Assembly: GCA_964454445.1 (NCBI GenBank)
Contig: CAYVTD010000063.1
Location: forward strand, 1-9,650
Source: CAYVTD01 sp964454445
Lineage (GTDB): Bacteria > Bacteroidota > Ignavibacteria > Kapaibacteriales > UBA2268
Reading direction: 5' to 3'
DNA length: 9,650 nucleotides
In this document: positions 1-5,716 of the stretch, one piece after another
Position numbering within the stretch: position 1 is the stretch's first letter
How the letters are laid out: every line of letters begins with the position of its first letter
Translations under genes and position numbers: made by a program
The notes under the pieces: generated by a model
Told to the model about the DNA's origin: nothing
What the model saw: only the letters and a program-made list of their open reading frames with translations
Databases searched by the model: none

Positions 1-70
1 ACTGTACAAGAAAAGTTGTTCCGCTTCTTCCGGTCCCTGATATTATTATATGTTTTCGTTTGTTTACCAT
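1..70 (-). CDS. Sulfotransferase-like protein, N-terminal fragment (cut by left edge)
   Basis: An open frame begins with ATG at 70 and runs off the left edge, giving only 23 residues. Seen: three basic residues, a short beta strand (HIIIS, 7-11), then GTGRSGTTFL at residues 12-21. This pattern matches the N-terminal 5'-phosphosulfate-binding loop of PAPS-dependent sulfotransferases, which is a modified P-loop that often reads G-x-G/P-R/K-S-G-T-T. The family transfers sulfate from PAPS to sugars or other acceptors. The start lies 30 bases after the stop of the Wzt-like ATPase, so the gene is probably the third member of the exporter operon and may modify the exported glycan (inference). Other P-loop kinases can show a similar motif, and the downstream half with the PAPS 3'-phosphate site is not visible. 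Confidence 0.7.
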   Translation of the reverse strand, partial: MVNKRKHIIISGTGRSGTTFLVQ

Positions 71-100
71 ACTTGTTCTTTTTAGTAGGCTAATTTAATA

Positions 101-1399
101 TTAAATACATTTTTGAATTTTTATATCATTTTCGCACTTTGTCAAACAAGGAATTGGAGGTCCATTTCTTTTTACAATTGTAAATTGAAAAGCGCATGGA
201 ATTCTATCGCAAACATCAACCACAGCTTTAATAATATCAAGTGGAAAAGACTGTGAAATCATTATATTATACATTCCTGGAGCTAATGGAAGTCTTGTTA
301 TATACTGGAAAATGTATTTCTCTCCGGCTTTTGGTTCAATTATAAATTTGTTTTCTAGCAATGAATTTGTGCCTAAGACATATAAACCATCTTTATTTAT
401 TATGCTATAACCAATACTTAATAAAGGAAAATCTTCTTTAATTTTAATTCCAAATTGTAATATTACTTTTTCATTATACATATATTCATTTAATTCTTCC
501 ATTTCAAGATTCATCATTGTGAAATTATAAAACTCAGATTTTCCATTTCCAACTCTATTGAAAGTACAATTCTTTTCAAATAATTGACTAGGTTCCCAAT
601 TTTGAATATTATAATCCACTTCCTCAATATTTTTCTTGTGTCTTGAATTATCAATTATGCTACCAACCAAGCTTTGTGAATATAATCTCGTAATTTTACT
701 AGTTTCATCAAAACCAATAATATTACCCTTCTCTAACCAGAGAGTATTTCTGCAATTAGCGTTGATTGTGTATAAATCATGGCTAACAAAAATAGATGTT
801 ATCGTTTGCTTCTTAATCATCGATGCCATTTTGTAAATTGATTTTGCTTGAAAAAACATATCCCCGACGCTCATAACTTCATCTAGTATAAGTATTTCGG
901 GCTTTATATTTACTGCCACAGCAAAAGCGAGACGGACAAACATACCACTGGAATAGGTCTTGACCGGTTGGTTGATAAAGTCGCCAATATCTGCAAATTC
1001 TATTATTTCATCTATTATTTCATCTATTTCTTTACGGGAATATCCCATCAACGCGCTTTTAAAATAAACATTTTCGATCCCTGTGTATTCTGGGTTAAAA
1101 CCGGTGCCAAGTTCGAGTAGTGCTGAAACTTTTCCGTTTACACTTAATGTTCCCGAAGTTGGGGTAAGCACTCCAGTTATAATTTTAAGCAAGGTAGATT
1201 TGCCTGCTCCGTTCTTCCCAATGATTCCAAGTGATTCGCCTTTTTTTATCTCAAGGTTAATGTCTTTTAAAGCATAAAACTCTTTATGGTATTGCTTACG
1301 GAAAGGATGTAACGCCTCTTTTAAACGGTCTTGAGGTGAATCGTATAGTTTGTATTTTTTTGAAATATTTTCGATTTTAATCGCTATATCATTACTCAT
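101..1399 (-). CDS. wzt: ABC transporter ATP-binding protein, polysaccharide export (Wzt/KpsT/TagH family) with C-terminal cargo domain
   Basis: A 432-residue protein that should power export of an O-antigen-like or capsular glycan across the inner membrane, working with the permease encoded just upstream. Nucleotide-binding domain: Walker A GKNGAGKST at 61-69; the LLELGTGF segment (94-101) typical of polysaccharide ABC ATPases in the Q-loop region; signature YSSGM at 149-153; Walker B ILILDE at 169-174; H-loop SHD at 206-208. All catalytic motifs are intact. Residues from about 250 to 432 form an extra domain in the place of the Wzt C-terminal beta-sandwich that reads the modified end of the glycan in E. 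coli O8/O9a systems. The length is close to that of long Wzt proteins. The permease stop lies 27 bases before this start; a GAGGA sits 13-17 bases upstream. The C-terminal part is far more AT-rich (about 24% G+C at 361-660) than the ATPase core (about 39% at 901-1260). Confidence 0.92.
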   Translation of the reverse strand: MSNDIAIKIENISKKYKLYDSPQDRLKEALHPFRKQYHKEFYALKDINLEIKKGESLGIIGKNGAGKSTLLKIITGVLTPTSGTLSVNGKVSALLELGTGFNPEYTGIENVYFKSALMGYSRKEIDEIIDEIIEFADIGDFINQPVKTYSSGMFVRLAFAVAVNIKPEILILDEVMSVGDMFFQAKSIYKMASMIKKQTITSIFVSHDLYTINANCRNTLWLEKGNIIGFDETSKITRLYSQSLVGSIIDNSRHKKNIEEVDYNIQNWEPSQLFEKNCTFNRVGNGKSEFYNFTMMNLEMEELNEYMYNEKVILQFGIKIKEDFPLLSIGYSIINKDGLYVLGTNSLLENKFIIEPKAGEKYIFQYITRLPLAPGMYNIMISQSFPLDIIKAVVDVCDRIPCAFQFTIVKRNGPPIPCLTKCENDIKIQKCI

Positions 1400-1426
1400 T
1401 TATTTAAATATTCCTCAAGAATTATA

Positions 1427-2239
1427 TTAAATAACATCTGCAAAATGGGGCCTAAGTTTATCAAAAACTATTACTCCCAAAATTAAAACTACTACAGTAA
1501 AAAGCCAAAAATAGATTGTTTCGGTCGTATGTACCCAAAAAGGTACCCGATTGAACAATGAATCTCTGAAACCTTGAATTATATAGACCATTGGATTCAA
1601 TTCGAATAAAAATCGATAAGTAGGAGATACACTATCAAGCTTCCAGAAAATTGGTGTGGCAAAAAAACCAAGTTGCAATACAATCGAATTGATATTACCA
1701 ATATCTTTAATAAAAACATTTGTAGATGAAAAAAGGTAACTAAAGCCCATAACAAGGATGAACATTGCTACAAAATAATAGAAAAGTTGAAATATATATA
1801 TACTTAAGGGGACATCCCAAAAGAAAATAAAAAATAAGAGGCTTAGCAAATAAAAAAATAATATTACAATATTCGAGAATACTTTTATCAAAGGAATAAC
1901 TGAGATTCTGAAATTAATCTTTTTTACAAGATAGTCAAAGCTTTTAATACATTCAGCATTTGTCAAAACTGTGCTTGAAAAGAATACCCAAGGTATATAA
2001 CCGGCAAGGAACCAAATGAAGAAAGGGACATCTCCGACAGGGGCGCCGGCTTGAAATCCGATTCCAAAAATGAGCATAAAAATCATCGTAAGCGCAAATG
2101 GGTGGATAAATGTCCATAATATTCCCAAGAAAGAGCCAACATACGAAATTTTCATATCTCGTCTTACGAGTTCCCATATTAAATGCCTATTAGAAAATAA
2201 GTCATTAAAAAAGTCAAAAAAGATTTTAAATGCTTTCAT
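1427..2239 (-). CDS. wzm: ABC-2 type polysaccharide export permease (Wzm/KpsM/TagG family)
   Basis: A 270-residue inner-membrane protein, the normal size for Wzm-type permeases. It has a short amphipathic cytoplasmic N-terminus followed by the family segment R-R-D-M-K-I-S-Y...S-x-L-G-x-x-W (27-42). Hydrophobic stretches that can span the membrane lie near 35-60, 73-93, 115-140, 146-172, 183-203 and 243-260, giving about six helices. The NP pair at 215-216 in a re-entrant or loop region and the C-terminal F-A-D-V-I ending are also typical. It should pair as a dimer with the ATPase encoded 27 bases downstream and form the glycan channel. It is the first gene of the exporter unit. I see no Shine-Dalgarno site before its ATG, only A/T-rich sequence. 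The specific glycan cannot be told from the permease. Confidence 0.92.
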   Translation of the reverse strand: MKAFKIFFDFFNDLFSNRHLIWELVRRDMKISYVGSFLGILWTFIHPFALTMIFMLIFGIGFQAGAPVGDVPFFIWFLAGYIPWVFFSSTVLTNAECIKSFDYLVKKINFRISVIPLIKVFSNIVILFFYLLSLLFFIFFWDVPLSIYIFQLFYYFVAMFILVMGFSYLFSSTNVFIKDIGNINSIVLQLGFFATPIFWKLDSVSPTYRFLFELNPMVYIIQGFRDSLFNRVPFWVHTTETIYFWLFTVVVLILGVIVFDKLRPHFADVI

Positions 2240-2315
2240 TTAAATTTTATAGCTGTATTTACTTTAAAACCTGTCAAAAAAAGTAATTAACAAACAACAA
2301 AAATAACAAATGGAT

Positions 2316-2346
2316 ACTATAAAAAAAAGACATTTTGATTTGTCAA
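2316..2346 (-). promoter_or_regulatory. Candidate promoter for the exporter operon
   Basis: In the 170-base gap between cdaA and the permease gene, the minus strand carries a perfect TTGACA (2346-2341) followed after 19 bases by TATAGT (2321-2316). The spacer is longer than the ideal 17, so the match is moderate. Predicted transcripts would start near 2309 and have a leader of about 70 bases. A second TTGACA at 2277-2272 has no well-placed -10 element and would start too close to the ATG. The rest of the gap is A/T-rich with no ORF. Confidence 0.35.
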
Positions 2347-2394
2347 GCTAATAATACCGTTAAAAACTTTTTATTTAGCTATTATTATTGCGAT

Positions 2395-2428
2395 AAAAAA
2401 AATCAGCCATTACGAATAAAGGCGTAAT
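2395..2428 (-). terminator. Possible weak terminator at the end of cdaA
   Basis: On the minus strand ATTACG (2428-2423) and CGTAAT (2414-2409) form a 6-bp inverted repeat with an 8-base loop. It overlaps the cdaA stop codon and is followed after 6 bases by eight T (2402-2395). A shorter GCC/GGC stem would sit closer to the T-run. The stem is weak, so partial termination or read-through into the exporter genes is possible. Confidence 0.35.
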
Positions 2429-3177
2429 CGGAGCATTTCTGGCAGTACATCAGATTGAATATCATATATTAATTCTCCCCCATCAGCAATGGATATGCCG
2501 CCTGTTTCTTCGGATACTATTAAAATTAGTGCATCTATTTGTTCGGATAGACCAAGCCCAGCACGATGTCGAGTGCCAAGAGCTTTTGTGCCATAGCGTT
2601 CTTTATTTGTTAAAGGCAACACGCACCGGGCGGCTATGATAACATTATTTTCGATAATAACAGCTCCGTCGTGTAGAGGAGATTTTGTGTTGAAAATGGA
2701 AACTAGAAGCTCGCGGGTTACTTGTGCATTGAGGGTAATGCCCGTATCGACTGTCATTTGCACATTTTGAGTACGTGCAAAGACGATTAAAGCACCAGTA
2801 TGCTTTTCGGAAAACTCGATAGCTGCTTCGATCACTTCTTCGATGGTGCCGAAAATGTGTGTTTTTACGAATAGCCGAAATATTTTGCTTCTTGTGATTT
2901 GCATAAGAAGGCGCCTCATTTCGGGCTGGAATAAAACAATAAAAGCAATAAGCCAAATGCTCGATATTGTTTTCATTATCCAGTTAATGCCTCGCAGGTT
3001 TACTGCTTCGGTGATGAACTGCAAACCGGCAATGATTATAAGACCGATGAGAATCTGCACTGCAATGGTATCTTTAAGAGAACGGTAGATACCATAAAAA
3101 AGCATTGTGATAAACATTATGTCTATCAAGTCGAGCAGTGTGAAACTGATAAAACTGAGCTTAAAGAGTTCAATCAT
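2410..3177 (-). CDS. cdaA: Diadenylate cyclase CdaA (membrane-bound c-di-AMP synthase)
   Basis: A 255-residue protein that should condense two ATP into the second messenger c-di-AMP, which governs potassium and osmolyte balance and cell-wall stability. Three membrane helices are visible near 16-34, 38-57 and 67-84, followed by FQPEMRR (83-89), a family landmark leading into the DAC domain. The two catalytic motifs are present: DGA at 170-172 (within S-P-L-H-D-G-A-V-I-I) and RHR at 203-205 (within G-T-R-H-R-A-G-L-G-L), with the downstream S-E-E-T-G-G-I-S stretch (222-229). Length and layout match CdaA/DacA (YbbP) rather than DisA, which has extra DNA-binding domains. The ATG overlaps the phoH stop as ATGA, so translation is probably coupled. 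The usual Firmicutes neighbours cdaR and glmM are absent; here the partner is phoH. Confidence 0.96.
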   Translation of the reverse strand: MIELFKLSFISFTLLDLIDIMFITMLFYGIYRSLKDTIAVQILIGLIIIAGLQFITEAVNLRGINWIMKTISSIWLIAFIVLFQPEMRRLLMQITRSKIFRLFVKTHIFGTIEEVIEAAIEFSEKHTGALIVFARTQNVQMTVDTGITLNAQVTRELLVSIFNTKSPLHDGAVIIENNVIIAARCVLPLTNKERYGTKALGTRHRAGLGLSEQIDALILIVSEETGGISIADGGELIYDIQSDVLPEMLRLRLYS

Positions 3178-4160
3178 TTAGTTCTTAACTGTTTTTTTGT
3201 AACAGTAGCGTCAAATTTTTCGTAAGCGTCTATAATATCAGCGACGAGCTTATGGCGAACCACATCTCTTTTATCAAAGTAAACAAAATCTATACCAGGA
3301 ATCTTTTTTAACACTTTTTGGGCATTGATAAGCCCGCAATGTGTTTTGCTTGGAAGGTCAATTTGAGTTATATCGCCAGTAATGATAGCTTTTGAGTTGA
3401 TGCCGAGCCGTGTTAAAAACATCTTCATCTGCGTTATCGTAGCGTTTTGAGCTTCGTCCAAGATGATAAAGCTTGAATTGAGAGTTCTACCACGCATATA
3501 TGCAAGAGGGATAATCTCAATAATGTTTTTATCCATCAAGCTTCTGGTTTTTTCAGGGTTGAGCATATAAAACAAAGCATCAGTGAGTGGTCGAAGATAA
3601 GGGTCGATTTTTTCCTTCAGATCGCCGGGCAAAAAACCGAGAGATTCGCCAGCTTCGACTGCTGGACGAGAAAGTATTATTCGCTCGATTTCATTGTTTT
3701 TCAAAGCGTTTAATGCCATCGCCACTGCGAGAAAAGTCTTCCCGGTGCCAGCCGGTCCAATGGCAAAAACCACATCCTTATTTAATACTTTATTGTAGTA
3801 TTCGATTTGCCTTTGATTGCGAGCTTTAACAAGGTCTTTCACCCCCCAATAAATGGCGTTTTCTTCTTGCAATTTATCATTGTTCTGACTTGTTTCTGTT
3901 GGCTCGATTGTTTGGATGGCAGCAGCGAGGTCTGTCTCGTTGATAGTGCCTTTTCTTTTAAAAGTATATACTAGCTCGTCAAAAACTTTTTCGATAGTCC
4001 TGATTTCTTGCGAACTGCCTTTGATTATCAGATTGCTGCCTCGAACTGAGATGACGCTATTGTATTCCTTTTCGAGCATTTTCATAAAATTGTCGTTGTA
4101 ACCGAAAAGCTGGAGCAAATCGGTATCGTTCATTTTGATTTTTTTTTCTTTAATCTCCAT
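3174..4160 (-). CDS. phoH: PhoH family P-loop ATPase (PhoH-like, YbeZ type)
   Basis: A 328-residue cytosolic ATPase of the PhoH/PhoL family. Seen: an N-terminal KH-like segment of about 100 residues; Walker A GPAGTGKT at 135-142; the family block SRPAVEAGE at 164-172 and F-L-P-G-D-L-K-E-K (176-184); Walker B FIILDEAQN at 231-239; the sensor-like TGD at 261-263; and RDVVRHKLV at 298-306. In other bacteria YbeZ works with the endoribonuclease YbeY in rRNA maturation, and the fold relates to superfamily 1 helicases. No ybeY gene lies in the window. The first ATG (4160) is used here; an in-frame ATG nine codons later (4133) is a plausible alternative, since neither has a clear Shine-Dalgarno site. 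The last base of phoH overlaps into cdaA (ATGA). A terminator hairpin ends only about 25 bases before the start codon. Confidence 0.94.
   Translation of the reverse strand: MEIKEKKIKMNDTDLLQLFGYNDNFMKMLEKEYNSVISVRGSNLIIKGSSQEIRTIEKVFDELVYTFKRKGTINETDLAAAIQTIEPTETSQNNDKLQEENAIYWGVKDLVKARNQRQIEYYNKVLNKDVVFAIGPAGTGKTFLAVAMALNALKNNEIERIILSRPAVEAGESLGFLPGDLKEKIDPYLRPLTDALFYMLNPEKTRSLMDKNIIEIIPLAYMRGRTLNSSFIILDEAQNATITQMKMFLTRLGINSKAIITGDITQIDLPSKTHCGLINAQKVLKKIPGIDFVYFDKRDVVRHKLVADIIDAYEKFDATVTKKQLRTK
3188..3206 (-). promoter_or_regulatory. Small mRNA hairpin just before the cdaA start
   Basis: A perfect 6-bp inverted repeat, ACTGTT and AACAGT (minus strand 3206-3201 and 3193-3188), with a 7-base A-rich loop, lies inside the last codons of phoH. 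It ends 10 bases before the cdaA ATG. The position suits an effect on cdaA ribosome loading, but the stem is short and could be chance. Confidence 0.25.
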
Positions 4161-4182
4161 AATTTGTTTTTAAAAAGATAGC

Positions 4183-4214
4183 AAAAAGCCCCAGAGCAAG
4201 TCGCCATGGGGCTT
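4183..4214 (-). terminator. Rho-independent terminator of the lipoprotein/LysM unit
   Basis: On the minus strand AAGCCCCA (4214-4207) and TGGGGCTT (4193-4186) form a perfect 8-bp stem with a 13-base loop, followed directly by a T-run (4187-4183) and a second T-rich stretch. It lies about 50 bases after the stop of the LysM gene, as expected for an intrinsic terminator. It also sits just 25 bases before the phoH start codon. Confidence 0.85.
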
Positions 4215-4218
4215 AACA

Positions 4219-4224
4219 ATTATA
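4219..4224 (-). promoter_or_regulatory. Candidate -10 element for phoH-cdaA
   Basis: A perfect TATAAT on the minus strand in the 103-base gap upstream of phoH. No TTGACA-like box stands at the right distance. If used, transcription would start near 4212, at the outer edge of the terminator hairpin, giving a leader of about 50 bases that begins with the hairpin. In such AT-rich DNA a lone hexamer is weak evidence. Confidence 0.25.
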
Positions 4225-4263
4225 TTATGTTTAATCGGTTGTAGCGCATCAAAATAATAAAGT

Positions 4264-5040
4264 TTATTCGTTGTTAGTGCCTTTTACCGGCTGTTCGGCT
4301 GCAGCGGCAGCGGCTCGTTTTTGACGCCAATATTTTCTTTCAAGTTTTATTTCTTCGTCAGTTTTTGGTCCTTGGGGAGGAATAGTAAGTAGTTGACCTG
4401 GGAAAATAATGTCAGGGTTGCGTATCTTGCCTATATTATCGTGCCAAATCTTGGGCCATTGCAGCGGGTCACCATATATTTCCATTTTACCGGCAATGTT
4501 CCACAAGCAATCGCGATCTTTTGCCCAAGTACCGACAGTGTATCCGCTTGGTTTTTCAACGTAAACCTTAAGGTTTTTGATTCGGCGTGCAATGTCGATG
4601 ATCTTGTTATAAAATTCGGGGAGCAAGGCAAGCTTGTCTTTACGAAGCTCATTGAGTTCAGCCCAAACAGCATCGATTTCTTCTTGTTTGTTTTCGCGGC
4701 TTTCCATGTTGCGAACTTTGCCGTCGAGACGACCAAGTTTTTGGCGATAGTCGTCGATATCTTGTAAACTTGCTTCGATCATGGCATAGAGTTCTTTGTT
4801 GCAATCTTCCAAAGCAGTTTGGATTCTAGTAAGTTCAGCTTTGTTGTTATCAGCATCAGCTTTCAAAGCATCGAATTTTTTATAAAGATTATCGACTTTT
4901 GTTTGCCATTCTAACAGTAATGCTTGAAACTCTTCGCAATTCAATTCGGATTCTGGTTTTTGAGCATTTACATTAACTGTTGTAAAAGATGATGTAAACA
5001 CTACAAAAAGAATGATTAAAATAAGATTTGAAATTTTCAT
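4264..5040 (-). CDS. Secreted coiled-coil protein with C-terminal LysM domain
   Basis: A 258-residue exported protein. Residues 1-26 form a signal peptide (Lys at 2, a hydrophobic core at 6-21, V-N-A before the likely cleavage after A26). Residues 35 to about 158 are rich in heptad-like Leu/Ile with many Lys, Glu and Asp, so a long alpha-helical coiled coil is likely. Residues 167-221 form a LysM domain: Y-T-V near 167, the C-L-W-N-I-A core (178-183), I-Y-G-D-P (188-192), W-P-K-I-W (195-199), N-P-D-I-I-F-P-G-Q-L-L-T-I-P (208-221). LysM binds the glycan backbone of peptidoglycan, so the protein probably acts in the periplasm. The tail (222-258) is charged and holds six Ala in a row. AGGAG lies 7 bases before the ATG. 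It follows the lipoprotein gene after 56 bases and ends at a strong terminator. The exact function is not known. Confidence 0.85.
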   Translation of the reverse strand: MKISNLILIILFVVFTSSFTTVNVNAQKPESELNCEEFQALLLEWQTKVDNLYKKFDALKADADNNKAELTRIQTALEDCNKELYAMIEASLQDIDDYRQKLGRLDGKVRNMESRENKQEEIDAVWAELNELRKDKLALLPEFYNKIIDIARRIKNLKVYVEKPSGYTVGTWAKDRDCLWNIAGKMEIYGDPLQWPKIWHDNIGKIRNPDIIFPGQLLTIPPQGPKTDEEIKLERKYWRQKRAAAAAAEQPVKGTNNE

Positions 5041-5047
5041 TATATTA

Positions 5048-5052
5048 CTCCT
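5048..5052 (-). promoter_or_regulatory. Shine-Dalgarno site of the LysM-protein gene
   Basis: AGGAG on the minus strand with 7 bases to the ATG at 5040. It supports this start and shows that the organism does use Shine-Dalgarno pairing for some genes. Confidence 0.75.
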
Positions 5053-5096
5053 AAATTTGATTACACAGTTAGTTAAGTCTCGTATTTGAGAGATAA

Positions 5097-5414
5097 TTAT
5101 GGTTTAATAGGTTCTTCGAACTGAATATCGGCGGGCCAAATATTGGGCCAATTAGGTAAATGCTTTTGTACAAATTTTTTGTCTTCGTTGCATTTGTCTA
5201 ATTTTTTGTTAATTTCGCCAATTTCAGATTTGATGCCAGAGATTTCTTTTTCTGTTTTGCTAATCTGTGTAGTCAAATCTCTTTCTTGTGCCCTGAGGTC
5301 CCTGAGAGATTGTAGTTCTTGTTCAGTAGGTCTGCAAGTGCAACTGCTCATTATGAGCGAACTTAGTGCAAGCGCTAATGTAACAATAGCCGCAGTAGTC
5401 CTTGAAAGTTTCAT
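5097..5414 (-). CDS. Small coiled-coil lipoprotein
   Basis: A 105-residue protein of no named family that I recognise. The N-terminus is a lipoprotein signal: basic start (MKLSR), hydrophobic core (8-22), and the lipobox M-S-S-C with C25 as the probable lipidated residue; Met at -3 is less usual than Leu. Thr follows at +2, with no Asp inner-membrane retention signal. Residues 31 to about 83 are a highly charged heptad-like helix (Q-E-L-Q-S-L-R-D-L onward), so a short coiled coil is likely. The tail (86-105) is different: rich in Pro and Trp (N-W-P-N-I-W-P) and ends P-I-K-P. It resembles Lpp-type envelope proteins in size and layout, though not in sequence. It is the first gene of a two-gene unit with the LysM protein, which also carries a coiled coil, so the two may act together (inference). 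Confidence 0.8.
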   Translation of the reverse strand: MKLSRTTAAIVTLALALSSLIMSSCTCRPTEQELQSLRDLRAQERDLTTQISKTEKEISGIKSEIGEINKKLDKCNEDKKFVQKHLPNWPNIWPADIQFEEPIKP

Positions 5415-5417
5415 AAA

Positions 5418-5423
5418 TCCTCC
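5418..5423 (-). promoter_or_regulatory. Shine-Dalgarno site of the lipoprotein gene
   Basis: GGAGGA on the minus strand, 3 bases before the ATG at 5414. The match is strong but the spacing is short. It fixes the start of the lipoprotein. Confidence 0.7.
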
Positions 5424-5453
5424 AAAATATTGTTAAATGTTAATAAATCAATT

Positions 5454-5482
5454 ATTTAATTGCCTTTCGTTTATTATTTCAA
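5454..5482 (-). promoter_or_regulatory. Candidate promoter for the lipoprotein/LysM unit
   Basis: The minus strand shows TTGAAA (5482-5477), a 17-base spacer and TTAAAT (5459-5454). Predicted transcription would start near 5447, giving a leader of about 32 bases that contains the GGAGGA site. The -10 box matches the consensus at only four of six bases. Confidence 0.35.
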
Positions 5483-5674
5483 AGAAAAAATACCCCTCCT
5501 ATAAAGTAAAAGAAAAAAAATATATCAAAATATCTTTCACAATAAGCAAATATCGTAAAAAAAAATTATCAAACCTAATATAAAATAATATTTTTCAATA
5601 CTTTTTTTAATTTTTTTAAAATTATGTGATTTTTCTATCAAAGCAATTTCATATTAATAAATAGTTAAAAATTC

Positions 5675-5682
5675 ATAAATTT
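5675..5682 (+). promoter_or_regulatory. Candidate -7 element of the valS promoter (TAnnTTTG)
   Basis: TAAATTTG matches the TAnnTTTG element known from Bacteroidota promoters. It would start transcription near 5689 and leave a leader of about 28 bases before the valS ATG. No TTG-type -33 box is evident upstream, so support rests on this motif and its spacing. Confidence 0.35.
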
Positions 5683-5716
5683 GTTTTTTATTGTTTATCA
5701 AAAACTAAAGAAAATT

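Larger units (their letters stand above)
5415..5716. other. AT-rich divergent intergenic region
   Basis: These 302 bases separate the minus-strand lipoprotein unit from plus-strand valS. They hold no ORF of note and no tRNA-like or T-box-like structure that I can make out. Runs of seven to nine A or T are frequent from about 5510 to 5630 and are likely to give bent or easily melted DNA. Promoters for both directions must lie here. Confidence 0.6.

Noticed and set aside
2272..2277. Second TTGACA on the minus strand before the permease gene, as a promoter
   Set aside because: The only TATAAA nearby is 20 bases away and would place the transcription start at or past the ATG.
2329..2344. GACA...TGTC inverted repeat over the exporter -35 box, as an operator
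   Set aside because: The arms are only 4 bp and such repeats are common by chance in this AT-rich gap.
4393..4767. 124-codon open frame on the plus strand across the LysM gene
   Set aside because: Antisense shadow of a well-supported gene with signal peptide, LysM domain and Shine-Dalgarno site.
5501..5640. Homopolymer-rich stretch as a replication origin or T-box leader
   Set aside because: No DnaA-box-like repeats, iterons, T-box motif or stable stems are visible. The A/T runs fit an ordinary divergent promoter region.
5681..5716. TTG start giving a 12-residue N-terminal extension of ValRS
   Set aside because: The extension is hydrophobic, is encoded in the AT-rich promoter region, and the family normally begins near the ATG at 5717.
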